In this document: piece after piece, positions 1 through 6,826 of the stretch
Layout: each line of letters begins with the position of its first letter
Numbering within the stretch: the first letter of the stretch is position 1
Virus record (IMG/VR): IMGVR_UViG_3300017963_000632
Coordinates: 1-29,021 of that record
Origin: a virus
Reading direction: 5' to 3' (one strand)
DNA length: 29,021 nucleotides
Made by a program: the position numbers and the translations under genes
Notes under the pieces: generated by a model
Databases searched by the model: none
What the model was told of the DNA's origin: nothing
Seen by the model: only the letters and a program-made list of their open reading frames with translations

Positions 1-552
1 AAATGTTTGAATTTTGAACCGGGGGAATTGTTCCGGCGGGCGATCGGTCGAAATTTCGTCGCGTTAGAAACGGACGCCGACGTCGTATGGTTTACCGATA
101 TCGATTATTTGTTCGGTCCGGAATGTTTGGCGACGGTCGCGGATTTGGTCGGACCCGACGACGGGTTGGTTATCCCGGCGGCGATTTGGATTCATCGCGA
201 CCATGCGACCGGGGACGCGGACGTCGAACAATACCGGTTGGCGACATTGAAACCGATCCCGTTCCACCATTTCGTCGAACGACGCCAAAAAATCGCAATC
301 GGCGGTTGCCATATCGTCGGCGGCAATACGGCCCGGCGGGTTGGGTATTGCAAACAATCGCCCAAATACATGGAACCGGTCGACCCGTCGTTCGGGTTCC
401 GTTCATGCCGATGCGACCGGGCGTTCCGGAAACTCAACAATTTTGAAGCGAAACGGTTGAAAATCCCGAACGTTTTTCGGATGCGGCATACGGTCGACGG
501 CCGCGATTACGATTTGACGGGCGGCAAAGGCGAAGGGAAAACCAATTGGTAA
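1..552 (+). CDS. Glycosyltransferase-like protein, 5'-truncated by window edge
   Basis: The reading frame is open from base 1, so the start lies outside the window; 183 codons are visible. A hydrophobic strand ending in a DxD-type motif (VVWFTDIDYLF, bases about 79-114) is the hallmark of GT-A fold nucleotide-sugar transferases, where the aspartates hold the metal and the sugar nucleotide. The later GGCHIVGGNTAR stretch and a C-terminal FRMRHTVDGRDYD stretch also fit a family 2-like or galactosyltransferase-like fold. Phage glycosyltransferases modify DNA bases or host surface sugars; nothing here tells which. The TTG at base 7 could serve as a start but has no ribosome binding site, so truncation is preferred. 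The fold assignment rests on the DxD context only. Confidence 0.6.
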   Translation, partial: KCLNFEPGELFRRAIGRNFVALETDADVVWFTDIDYLFGPECLATVADLVGPDDGLVIPAAIWIHRDHATGDADVEQYRLATLKPIPFHHFVERRQKIAIGGCHIVGGNTARRVGYCKQSPKYMEPVDPSFGFRSCRCDRAFRKLNNFEAKRLKIPNVFRMRHTVDGRDYDLTGGKGEGKTNW

Positions 553-761
553 GCGACGCGGAAATCAAACGATTGCGGCGGGCGATCCATTTGTTGTGGG
601 TCGACGACGATTTCATCGGCGGAATGGAAATTTTGGCCGACATGGCAAACGTCGAAATCCCCGGAATCAACGCGTTGAAATCCGCGAAAACGGTTTCGAT
701 TTTTGATGTATTAAGGGGACCAAATGACAACGACGAAACATCCATTGGCGGCGGAAATTGA
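546..761 (+). CDS. Small hypothetical protein, 71 aa, TTG start
   Basis: Not recognised. The proposed TTG start overlaps the stop of the upstream gene by 7 bases and has a GAAGGG-like ribosome binding site about 10 bases upstream. The 3' end overlaps the next gene by 38 bases, more than is usual here, so the C-terminus may be less certain than the rest. The first 50 residues (WVDDDFIGGMEILADMANVE) look like a soluble alpha-helical acidic protein. Codon choice follows the AG/CT-avoiding pattern of the rest of the window, which supports real coding. Confidence 0.5.
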   Translation: MVSDAEIKRLRRAIHLLWVDDDFIGGMEILADMANVEIPGINALKSAKTVSIFDVLRGPNDNDETSIGGGN

Positions 762-1014
762 ACAATTCGACGCCCGGGACGGAATGGCGGTCGCGGTCGG
801 GTTATTGACGGCGGCGGCCGAACAATTGGACGAATTCCAACATTTGTTCGATTTGCAATGGTCCCGTATGCAGGAATCGATTGCGTTGTACCAAGCGGCG
901 CATCCGGAAAAAAACGAACAATACCCGCACGGGTACTGGCCCGATTTGGGCGACATGTTGGATTGGATGAACAACGAAATTCGCCGATTGCGGGAGGAAA
1001 CGCCGGGTGGGTAG
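724..1014 (+). CDS. Hypothetical protein, 96 aa
   Basis: Not recognised. The ATG is preceded by AAGGGG at a good distance. The product is a soluble, mostly helical acidic protein (AAEIEQFDARDGMAVAVG near the N-terminus, DMLDWMNNEIRRLREE near the C-terminus) with no cysteine cluster or membrane segment. It ends in TAG, one of only three genes in the window to do so. It lies in a run of small overlapping genes downstream of the glycosyltransferase-like gene. Confidence 0.65.
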   Translation: MTTTKHPLAAEIEQFDARDGMAVAVGLLTAAAEQLDEFQHLFDLQWSRMQESIALYQAAHPEKNEQYPHGYWPDLGDMLDWMNNEIRRLREETPGG

Positions 1015-1291
1015 CCGATCAACCTATCGTCGCCCGCGCGGGTTGACGTTACGCGAACCGCCGAACGGTCGCCCCGTTTGGGAATACCCCAAACCGTTAC
1101 GCCCAATCGTCCGGGTTTGCCGCCGGTCGCCATGGGATGAATCGTATATTTTGGGAACCGTCGAACCGGCCGACGGGATGTACCGATCGTCGGCCGATGT
1201 CCAAATCGCCCAGCGTTTCAATTGGGAACGAAAACGAATCCAAATTTGCAACCGAACCCGGCGCCGTCGAAAACGGAAACGGAAACGATGA
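1007..1291 (+). CDS. Small basic hypothetical protein, GTG start
   Basis: This 94-aa product was not recognised. The GTG start overlaps the previous stop by 8 bases and has a strong GGGAGG ribosome binding site at 992-997, 9 bases upstream. The protein is very basic; its last residues are an Arg/Lys tail (RTRRRRKRKRKR) suggestive of nucleic-acid binding. That tail arises from repeated GAAACG-type sequence near 1262-1290 and could be partly a composition effect. The stop overlaps the next ATG as ATGA, consistent with translational coupling. Confidence 0.55.
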   Translation: MGSRSTYRRPRGLTLREPPNGRPVWEYPKPLRPIVRVCRRSPWDESYILGTVEPADGMYRSSADVQIAQRFNWERKRIQICNRTRRRRKRKRKR

Positions 1292-1485
1292 GTATCGCGT
1301 TGACATGGGCGAAAACGTTTGCCAAACGTTGGTCGGTCAACGGCCGCGACATTACGGTCGACGTTGAATCGTTGGACGCGTTGATCCGGGAACGGGACCG
1401 GTTGCACGGTCAATTGGACGAAATGCGGGATTTGTACGACAGTTGCCGCCGGGACGAATCGGATTCGCCCAGAACGCCGAGGTAA
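1288..1485 (+). CDS. Hypothetical protein, 65 aa, coiled-coil-like
   Basis: Not recognised. I choose the ATG at 1288 because it forms an ATGA overlap with the upstream stop; an in-frame TTG at 1222 lies deep inside the upstream gene and lacks a ribosome binding site. The protein begins MSIALTWAKTFAKRW and continues into a charged helix (LDALIRERDRLHGQLDEMRD) with heptad-like leucines, so a short coiled coil is likely. Confidence 0.6.
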   Translation: MSIALTWAKTFAKRWSVNGRDITVDVESLDALIRERDRLHGQLDEMRDLYDSCRRDESDSPRTPR

Positions 1486-1513
1486 TTTTCGCGATTAACG
1501 GGGTACGGCAAAA

Positions 1514-1708
1514 ATGATACGCTGCCCGAATTGTAAATATACGCCCAAACGTTCGGACGATTCGTCGGATTGGACCGTTTGGGATTTTTTGGAATTTTTC
1601 GAAGTATTGGGGTGCGACGACGGCAACATCATGTGCCCCCGATGCGGATTCGAATTCGGTTTCAGGACGTCCGAACATGAACGGAAACAACAGCGGGTCC
1701 TTTTCTAA
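1514..1708 (+). CDS. Zinc-ribbon protein, 64 aa
   Basis: Two CxxC knuckles, CPNC near residues 4-7 and CPRC near residues 41-44, make a treble-clef or zinc-ribbon metal site likely. The segment between them is acidic and aromatic (DWTVWDFLEFFEVLG). Small phage zinc ribbons often bind nucleic acid or act as adaptors on host machinery; the specific role is unknown. The ATG is the first after the upstream stop. The 3' end overlaps the methyltransferase gene by 32 bases. Confidence 0.65.
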   Translation: MIRCPNCKYTPKRSDDSSDWTVWDFLEFFEVLGCDDGNIMCPRCGFEFGFRTSEHERKQQRVLF

Positions 1709-2327
1709 CAAGCACCAACAACGCCGCAAATCGAAACCATGCGACGAACGGTTGTTGGCGGCATTCGAACGAATCATCCCCGCCGAATCGACGGTCGTTG
1801 ACATGGGGGCCGGAACCGGGCGATACGTCCGGGCGTTGCGCGAACGCGGGTTCCTGGCGGTCGGGATCGACGGGACGCCGGGGGTTTTTGATTTGTCCGA
1901 CGGGTTGGTCCGCGAAGTCGATTTGTCCGTCCCGGTTTGTTTTGGCGACGCGGCCGATTGGGCGATTTCGATCGAGGTCGGCGAACATATCCCGCCCGAC
2001 GGCGTCCGGGCGTACGTTGGCAACCTATGCAATGCGGCCCGGCATGGGATGATTGTTTCGTGGGCCATCCCTGGACAACGCGGTCGGGGGCACGTTAGTT
2101 GCCGCCCGCCGAGTTGGGTAATCCGGGCCGTTACGCGTCGCCCCGAATGGTATTGGGACGTCGACGCGACAACCATTGCGCGTGAAATCGCGGGCGGGGG
2201 TTGGCGGAAAAAATTGTTAATCTTTCGGCACAAGGAGGCCGAAAATGTGGAAATGGATTCGACGTTTGTTGAGGAAATCCCAACCGATCCCGAACGCCCC
2301 GAGCGACGGCCGGTTATTGTTTGTTAG
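1677..2327 (+). CDS. SAM-dependent methyltransferase (class I, small)
   Basis: The 216-aa protein has Rossmann-fold methyltransferase motifs. Motif I VDMGAGTGR (residues 41-49) is the glycine-rich AdoMet loop, VGID (62-65) gives the acidic residue that usually holds the ribose, and ISIEVGEHIP (98-107) is the motif IV region in the form seen in Methyltransf_11/23-like enzymes acting on small molecules or sugars. There is no D/N-PP-Y signature, so adenine or cytosine DNA methylation is not indicated. It lies near the glycosyltransferase-like gene, which fits a sugar- or surface-modification pair. The end overlaps the next gene by 83 bases, an unusually long overlap, and the stop is TAG. Substrate unknown. 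Confidence 0.75.
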   Translation: MNGNNSGSFSNKHQQRRKSKPCDERLLAAFERIIPAESTVVDMGAGTGRYVRALRERGFLAVGIDGTPGVFDLSDGLVREVDLSVPVCFGDAADWAISIEVGEHIPPDGVRAYVGNLCNAARHGMIVSWAIPGQRGRGHVSCRPPSWVIRAVTRRPEWYWDVDATTIAREIAGGGWRKKLLIFRHKEAENVEMDSTFVEEIPTDPERPERRPVIVC

Positions 2328-2550
2328 GTTACCGGTAAACGGGGGCGGAACGACCGAATGTCGGATCGTCGGGACCGCCGGGTTGTATTTGGACGTTATG
2401 GACGACCGCGACGGGCGGCGAACGCGGCGATTGGTTGGCGTTTACGATACGGCAATGGACCCGTCCGAATTTTGGACAGCATGGAAACAATGGGGCGGCG
2501 AACGGATATTCGACGACGACGGAAATGAAATCGATCCGTCGGATTTTTAA
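2245..2550 (+). CDS. Hypothetical protein, 101 aa
   Basis: The start is set by a near-perfect AAGGAGG ribosome binding site 6-7 bases before the ATG, inside the 3' end of the methyltransferase gene. The product is not recognised. The N-terminus is basic and aromatic (MWKWIRRLLRK), the middle is probably beta-stranded, and the C-terminus is acidic (IFDDDGNEIDPSDF). It is the last gene before the promoter at 2552, so it probably ends the first operon, although I see no terminator hairpin after it. Confidence 0.7.
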   Translation: MWKWIRRLLRKSQPIPNAPSDGRLLFVRLPVNGGGTTECRIVGTAGLYLDVMDDRDGRRTRRLVGVYDTAMDPSEFWTAWKQWGGERIFDDDGNEIDPSDF

Positions 2551-2551
2551 G

Positions 2552-2579
2552 TTGACAATTGTTTCGCCGACGGTACAAT
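2552..2579 (+). promoter_or_regulatory. Sigma70-like promoter of the recombination operon
   Basis: TTGACA at 2552-2557, a 16-base spacer and TACAAT at 2574-2579. The -35 is a perfect consensus. The 16-base spacing, the TACAAT hexamer and a GACGG just before it match the other promoters listed here. It lies directly after the stop at 2550 and about 67 bases before the exonuclease ATG. Confidence 0.8.
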
Positions 2580-2645
2580 TGCGGCATGCGGATCGGCAAC
2601 GGTTGGCCGATCAAATGGCGACATCGCAAAACGGGAGAAACGGTC

Positions 2646-3512
2646 ATGTCGACGCGTAACGCGGCGACCCGGATCGAATTGCCGACCGGCGGTCGGGCGT
2701 ATCATTCGGTTCCGGGTATCAGTCAATCGGGTTTGAAATTGTTTGCCGACGACCCGGGCAAATATTACGAACGGTATGTTTTGGGGATCGATCAACGGTC
2801 GACGTCCCCATCGTTACAATGGGGGTCGGATTTCGAAAATTTGATAATGTTCGACCGGTTGCCCGGGGTATTGGTTCCGAACGACGTTTTGTCGCAATCC
2901 GAACGCGACGGGAAAGTAGTTTATTCGCGACGCGGCGCCGCATGGAACGAATGGAAACAACGGCAAATCGACGAATTCGGCCCCGACGTTCGGTTGTTGA
3001 AACAGGACGAATGGGATTCGCAAATCGCCCCGTTGTTGGTCGCCCGGGACAACGTCCGCGACCATTTCAAAGCGTCCAAATTGTTGGACGGCGAAAATCA
3101 TGTTTCGTTGACATGGAAAGACGAAACGACCGGTTTGGATTGCAAATGCCAAATCGACGTCGCGTCCCGTTGGAAAATGTTGACCGATTTGAAAACCGCC
3201 CAAGACGCGACCCCCGACGGGTTCAACCGGGCGGTTTTGAATTTTCGGTATCATTGGCAGGCGTATTGGTACCGGGAAGCATGGCGGCGGTATACCGGCG
3301 AAGATTGGCCGTTTGCGTTCGTCGTTGTCCAAAACAAACCGTCGTATTTTTGCGAAACGTACGATCTGCATCCGGATTGGTACAATTTGGCGGCGGTACA
3401 AATCCGGTCGACGTTGGACCGGTTGGCCCAATGTTTGGAATCCGGGATTTGGAAATCGGAAACGTTCGGGCGGGTTATTACGTTACGGCCGCCCAAATGG
3501 GCATTCAAATAA
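2646..3512 (+). CDS. RecE-like exonuclease, PDDEXK-like domain (DUF3799 type)
   Basis: The 288-aa protein resembles the putative exodeoxyribonuclease 8 PDDEXK-like domain used by phages to resect double-stranded ends for recombination. The N-terminal motif GISQSGLKLFADDPGKYY (24-41) is typical of the family. The catalytic core is visible as CQID (168-171) followed by TDLKTA (180-185), the D...DxK arrangement that binds two metals, and YHWQAYWYREA follows as the usual Q/Y-rich helix. The ATG at 2646 is chosen because ACGGGAG lies 8 bases upstream; earlier in-frame starts precede or overlap the expected transcription start. It is followed by the probable annealing protein, the standard exonuclease-plus-SSAP pair. 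Confidence 0.85.
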   Translation: MSTRNAATRIELPTGGRAYHSVPGISQSGLKLFADDPGKYYERYVLGIDQRSTSPSLQWGSDFENLIMFDRLPGVLVPNDVLSQSERDGKVVYSRRGAAWNEWKQRQIDEFGPDVRLLKQDEWDSQIAPLLVARDNVRDHFKASKLLDGENHVSLTWKDETTGLDCKCQIDVASRWKMLTDLKTAQDATPDGFNRAVLNFRYHWQAYWYREAWRRYTGEDWPFAFVVVQNKPSYFCETYDLHPDWYNLAAVQIRSTLDRLAQCLESGIWKSETFGRVITLRPPKWAFK

Positions 3513-3526
3513 TAACGGGGGGCGTC

Positions 3527-3706
3527 ATGTCGGACGACAAACGACGGAACCGGTTACAACGTTTGGTCGACGAAATCGACGACGACGGGGTCGGGTTGAC
3601 CCCATGGGAAATCGAATTCGTCGAATCCATGATGGACCGTTTGGATTTTTCGGCCCGGCAAGCCGATATGATCGAACAGATCCACGAACGACGGGTCCAA
3701 CGATAA
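3527..3706 (+). CDS. Small hypothetical protein, 59 aa
   Basis: Not recognised. The ATG follows the exonuclease stop by 14 bases and is preceded by a run of six G residues acting as ribosome binding site. The protein is charged and helical (RNRLQRLVDEIDDDGVG, then MMDRLDFSARQADMIEQIHERR), and the second half could bind nucleic acid or a protein partner. A factor-independent terminator follows immediately, so it is the last gene of the short exonuclease transcript. Confidence 0.7.
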   Translation: MSDDKRRNRLQRLVDEIDDDGVGLTPWEIEFVESMMDRLDFSARQADMIEQIHERRVQR

Positions 3707-3747
3707 CCCGGAACCCGCGTCGGATTGCCAACCGACGCCCGGGACCG

Positions 3748-3788
3748 CCCCGCCCGTTTTCTTCCCGTTTTCGGGCGGGGTCTTTTTT
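3748..3788 (+). terminator. Factor-independent terminator
   Basis: CCCCGCCCG (3748-3756) pairs with CGGGCGGGG (3772-3780), then TCTTTTTT. It closes the exonuclease operon. The U-tract abuts a TACAAT at 3806, so a new transcript may start directly after it. Confidence 0.9.
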
Positions 3789-3811
3789 GAATTTACCGTC
3801 GGCGGTACAAT
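3785..3811 (+). promoter_or_regulatory. Possible promoter of the annealing-protein gene
   Basis: CGGTACAAT (TACAAT at 3806-3811), preceded by GTCGG, matches the -10 end of the repeated promoter family. A good -35 is not visible: only TTTTGA or TTGAAT at 3785-3792, with too short a spacer of 13-15 bases. Position after a terminator and before a gene supports it. Confidence 0.5.
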
Positions 3812-3853
3812 GGCCGCCGGGGTTTTTGTTTTTGAAAATTGGAGGATCGGAAA

Positions 3854-5122
3854 ATGGCGGAAGCATGGGAACAAATCGGAAACGATGGTTTGGACGATAA
3901 TTTGTTGATCGAAGCGTCCGGGTTGGGCGACGCGGGCAAATTGATGAAATCGGGCGGTACGTTGCAAAAGGTCGGGTCGCAATATACGACCGCCGTCAAA
4001 GTCCAAGAACCTCGCAATTTGCAACAACGCGCGAAAATGTTGTTGGCCGAAGCCCGGATCGCGGGCGAATCGTTCTATTATGGTTGGGGGACCGGCGACA
4101 ACAAAACGATCGGCCCGTCCATCGGGTTGGCAATGGCGGCGGCCCGCGTTTGGGGCAATTGCGCGGTCGAACCGGGACCGATCCAGGATACCGAGGATTC
4201 GTGGATTATGCCGGTTCAATTCATCGATTTGGAAACCGGGTTCACGTTGGGCCGGTCGTTCCGGCAATCGAAAAAATGGACCGTATACGGGAAATTTGAC
4301 GCGGAACGCAAAGACGACGTTCGGTTCCAAATCGGGCAATCCAAAGCCGCCCGAAACGTTGTTTGTAACGCGTTGCCCAAATGGTTGATCGACGCGGCCG
4401 TCAAAGAAGCGCAAACCGGCGTTCGCGACCGGGTACAAAAATTCGTCAACGAAAACGGGTTGGTCCCGGCGATTGACGCGGTAATCGGCGGGTTGACCCG
4501 CGCCGGGGTGTCCGAAGCGGCGATTTTGGAAAAATGCGAGGTCGCGGGCCGCGAGGGAATGACGATCGATCACGTTGTCATGTTGCGGGGCGATTTGTAC
4601 GCGTTGCAAAACAATACCGACCGGGCCGAAACGTTGTTCCCGATGTTGGCCAAATCGGACGTCAAAACGCCGACGTCGGAATTGAACGACGCGTTGGACG
4701 GCGACGCCCCGCCGACGGCAACCGAACCGGAAACCAAAAAACGACGCGGTCGGCCGAAAGGGGCCAAAAACAAACCCAAACCGGCAACCCCGGAACCGGA
4801 ACGCGACGCCGACGGAACGGTCATCGGGGACGGCATGGAACCGCCGCCGGGGGCATTGCCGGGGGACGAACCCGCGCAACCCGCTGGTGCGACCGCCCAG
4901 TCCGCCCCAGAACCGACGAACGCCCCCGCCGATGAATCGATCGCCGCCGCGTTGCCGGATGGCCTGGAAACGGCGTTGGGGGCCGCTCAAGCGGTTTCGC
5001 AAGTTGAGGAAATCCGGGCCCAATTCGAATCGGGGGCCGAAACGCCGGACGTATTCGCGGCGATTGGGGCCGAATGCGAACGACGCGCGAACGAAATCCG
5101 GGCCGCGTATCGCGGTTGGTAA
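3854..5122 (+). CDS. Probable single-strand annealing protein with AT-hook tail
   Basis: The 422-aa protein has a conserved-looking N-terminal domain (about 1-250) containing AEARIAGESFYYGWGTG followed by GPSIGLAMAAARVWGNCAVE. I associate this pattern with phage Rad52/Erf-superfamily-like annealing proteins that work with exonucleases of the neighbouring type; this is recollection and was not checked. The middle (about 296-310, KKRRGRPKGAKNKPK) is a canonical AT-hook core (RGRPKG) that would bind AT-rich minor groove. A Pro/Ala/Glu-rich linker and a short helical C-terminus follow. The ATG at 3854 is chosen because GGAGG (3841-3845) lies 8 bases upstream. SSAP function is inferred from context plus the N-terminal pattern. 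Confidence 0.6.
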   Translation: MAEAWEQIGNDGLDDNLLIEASGLGDAGKLMKSGGTLQKVGSQYTTAVKVQEPRNLQQRAKMLLAEARIAGESFYYGWGTGDNKTIGPSIGLAMAAARVWGNCAVEPGPIQDTEDSWIMPVQFIDLETGFTLGRSFRQSKKWTVYGKFDAERKDDVRFQIGQSKAARNVVCNALPKWLIDAAVKEAQTGVRDRVQKFVNENGLVPAIDAVIGGLTRAGVSEAAILEKCEVAGREGMTIDHVVMLRGDLYALQNNTDRAETLFPMLAKSDVKTPTSELNDALDGDAPPTATEPETKKRRGRPKGAKNKPKPATPEPERDADGTVIGDGMEPPPGALPGDEPAQPAGATAQSAPEPTNAPADESIAAALPDGLETALGAAQAVSQVEEIRAQFESGAETPDVFAAIGAECERRANEIRAAYRGW

Positions 5123-5124
5123 TC

Positions 5125-5334
5125 ATGGCGAAACGACGACGACGATGTCCATGCGGGACGAATCCCGAATTTTGGCGGGACGTCCCCAACGGGGACCGGG
5201 CCGGTTGGGTCCGGACGGAATGCCGCGAATGCGGCCGGTTTATTGGCAACCGACCGATCGACGCGAAATCGTCGACGGTCCAACAACAAAACGGGGGAGA
5301 TGATGGCGAAAAAAAAGGCAAACGGAAAAAATAA
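5125..5334 (+). CDS. Zinc-binding small basic protein, 69 aa
   Basis: Four cysteines in CPCG (residues 8-11) and CREC (about 33-36) form a plausible zinc ribbon. The N-terminus (MAKRRRR) and the Lys-rich C-terminus suggest nucleic-acid binding. The ATG lies 2 bases after the upstream stop, so it may be translated by re-initiation. The 3' end overlaps the next gene by about 32 bases. Function unknown. Confidence 0.65.
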   Translation: MAKRRRRCPCGTNPEFWRDVPNGDRAGWVRTECRECGRFIGNRPIDAKSSTVQQQNGGDDGEKKGKRKK

Positions 5335-5695
5335 CGACGACAAACCGGAAACGGGCGGAAAATCGATCGTTCGGCCGGACGGATTAAACGGATTCGAATT
5401 CGATTTGGTCCGATCCATCGCGGCCGACGTTTGGGCATCGGCCCGGGATTTGGCGGCGGAACAACGGTCGGGGTCGGCGTTGAATTCGCAACGCATGACG
5501 GCCTGCATTGAACGCCATATTTTGGCCGCTGCGGCGACGATCGCGGAACGGATTGAATCCCGGCGGCAACCGTTGGAAGCGCTGAAAACGCAATTGGCGG
5601 AATCCAGGGCGATCGTACGGGAAATCCGGGCAACGAACCGGGCTTTGGAGCAACGGTTGGCCCGGTTAGAATCGGCGGCCCCGAAAACGGATTGA
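5303..5695 (+). CDS. Hypothetical coiled-coil protein, 130 aa
   Basis: Not recognised. Two adjacent ATGs (5300 and 5303) follow a GGGGGAG ribosome binding site; 5303 gives slightly better spacing, but either is possible. A Lys-rich N-terminus precedes a helical body, and residues about 85-125 (ALKTQLAESRAIVREIRATN, then RALEQRLARLES) form a good coiled coil. It is the last gene before the terminator at 5710 and closes the recombination operon. Confidence 0.7.
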   Translation: MAKKKANGKNNDDKPETGGKSIVRPDGLNGFEFDLVRSIAADVWASARDLAAEQRSGSALNSQRMTACIERHILAAAATIAERIESRRQPLEALKTQLAESRAIVREIRATNRALEQRLARLESAAPKTD

Positions 5696-5709
5696 CCGTT
5701 GGCGCATAC

Positions 5710-5750
5710 AAAACGCCCGGGGTTTCTGGTAACGCCCCGGGCGTTTTGCA
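5710..5750 (+). terminator. Factor-independent terminator, A/T-flanked
   Basis: AAAACGCCCGGGG (5710-5722) pairs perfectly with CCCCGGGCGTTTT (5735-5747) around a 12-base loop. The arm begins with A residues opposite the T tract, so it could work in both directions. It separates the recombination and replication operons. Confidence 0.9.
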
Positions 5751-5783
5751 ATCTATGGACCCGTACAAAGGAGTTCGCGGATT

Positions 5784-6776
5784 ATGTCCGAAAAACGCCC
5801 ATTTATCAAGTTCTTTTACCGCGATTGGTTGTCGGATTTTGCGTTGTCCGGTTGCGCGGCCGCGACCCGGGGGATTTGGTTTGATTTGCTATGCCGGATG
5901 CACGACGCGGATTCCGGGATGGTTTCCGGGACGATCGCGGAATTGGCCCGGTTGGCGCGGGCGACCCCGGACGAAATGTCGGCCGCGTTGGACGAATTGG
6001 GGCGGTCGGGGACGGCGGAAATCGAATCGTCGGACGACGGCCGGATCGTCGTAACATGCCGCCGTGTCAAAATTGAATCGGACCGGCGGGCGAAGGACCG
6101 GGCCCGGAAACAATACAAACGGGACAAAAACCGGGAGTATTATTTGCGGGACAAAATAACCGAACAATCGTCGGGGGGTTCGACGATTCGGACAAAATTC
6201 GGACAAAATTCGGACAAAATTCGGACAAAATTCGGACAAAATTCGGACACACCGACCGGCGACGTAAACCGTTGCGACGAAACGGAAAACGACCGGGGGG
6301 TACGAGTTGTCCGCGAAATTTCCGCGCCCTTATTGCATATTACAAATTGCTTTAGTAATCCGGACACCCCTGTCCGCGACCGCGAATTTTGGAAGTTGGA
6401 CGAATCCGAACGGTTGATGTTGGACGAAATTTTGACCGAATCCCAATGCGGGGAACTATCCGGGCGGGCGTCCGAATTGGCCGACGTTTTGGGCGGGGCG
6501 GATTCGATCGACCCCGACGACCATCGCGACCGGCGGTTGGTTATCGGGACGGCGTTTTTGGTCATGGTCCGCGCGATCAACGCGGACGAATACGCGACGG
6601 CGATTCGGGCGACGAAAACCAAACCGTTACGTCGCCGGGTCGGTTATTTTTACGGGACGATGCGAGGATTGATTGGCGAACGGACCGACGGGCCGACGTT
6701 CGACGAATTGTTGAATTCGTTGCGGGTTCCGGCGGCGCCGTTTCCGCGAGTTTCCGAAGTTGACGCGACGGGTTGA
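5784..6776 (+). CDS. Replication initiation / replisome-organiser-like protein
   Basis: The 330-aa protein opens with FIKFFYRDWLSDFALSGC, the entry typical of phage replication proteins with an N-terminal winged helix (DnaD/replisome organiser type). WFDLLCRMHDADSGMVSG then ELARLARATPDEMSAALDEL reads as the winged-helix DNA-binding domain. A basic linker follows (RAKDRARKQYKRDKNREYY), then a low-complexity segment encoded by six iterons at 6186-6250. The C-terminal half (about 205-330) is helical. AAAGGAG precedes the ATG. DnaB follows directly, so its role is probably to bind the origin and load the helicase. Bases 6330-6380, just after the iterons, are AT-richer and less AG/CT-depleted than the flanks. 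Confidence 0.75.
   Translation: MSEKRPFIKFFYRDWLSDFALSGCAAATRGIWFDLLCRMHDADSGMVSGTIAELARLARATPDEMSAALDELGRSGTAEIESSDDGRIVVTCRRVKIESDRRAKDRARKQYKRDKNREYYLRDKITEQSSGGSTIRTKFGQNSDKIRTKFGQNSDTPTGDVNRCDETENDRGVRVVREISAPLLHITNCFSNPDTPVRDREFWKLDESERLMLDEILTESQCGELSGRASELADVLGGADSIDPDDHRDRRLVIGTAFLVMVRAINADEYATAIRATKTKPLRRRVGYFYGTMRGLIGERTDGPTFDELLNSLRVPAAPFPRVSEVDATG
6186..6250 (+). repeat. Six 11-bp iterons inside the rep gene; candidate replication origin
   Basis: ATTCGGACAAA is repeated head to tail starting at 6186, 6197, 6208, 6219 and 6230, with a sixth partial copy (ATTCGGACAC) at 6241. The 11-bp period places every copy on nearly the same DNA face. Phage and plasmid initiators often bind iterons lying within their own gene, as lambda O does. 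A T/A-rich stretch at about 6330-6358 could be the unwinding element. The repeat translates as TKFGQNSDKIR-type residues, which look like filler, supporting a DNA-level function. Confidence 0.75.
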
Positions 6777-6789
6777 AATGGGGTACTGT
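6760..6789 (+). promoter_or_regulatory. Possible promoter for dnaB
   Basis: TTGACG (6760-6765), an 18-base spacer and TACTGT (6784-6789) lie across the end of the initiator gene and 38 bases before the helicase ATG. The spacer is longer than the 16 bases of the repeated family and the -10 is weak, so this is tentative. Confidence 0.35.
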
Positions 6790-6826
6790 TTCGATCCGCG
6801 ACATTTCAAAACGGGAGTTTGATTTG

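Noticed and set aside
3554-5023. A 489-codon open frame on the minus strand opposite the annealing-protein gene, and other long minus-strand frames
   Set aside because: Avoidance of CT and AG removes CTA and TAG, so stop codons are scarce in several frames and long antisense frames arise by chance. These frames lack ribosome binding sites and give Arg/Pro-rich low-complexity products.
6186-6250. CRISPR array
   Set aside because: The repeats are 11 bp, contiguous and without spacers, and lie inside the initiator gene; iterons explain them better.
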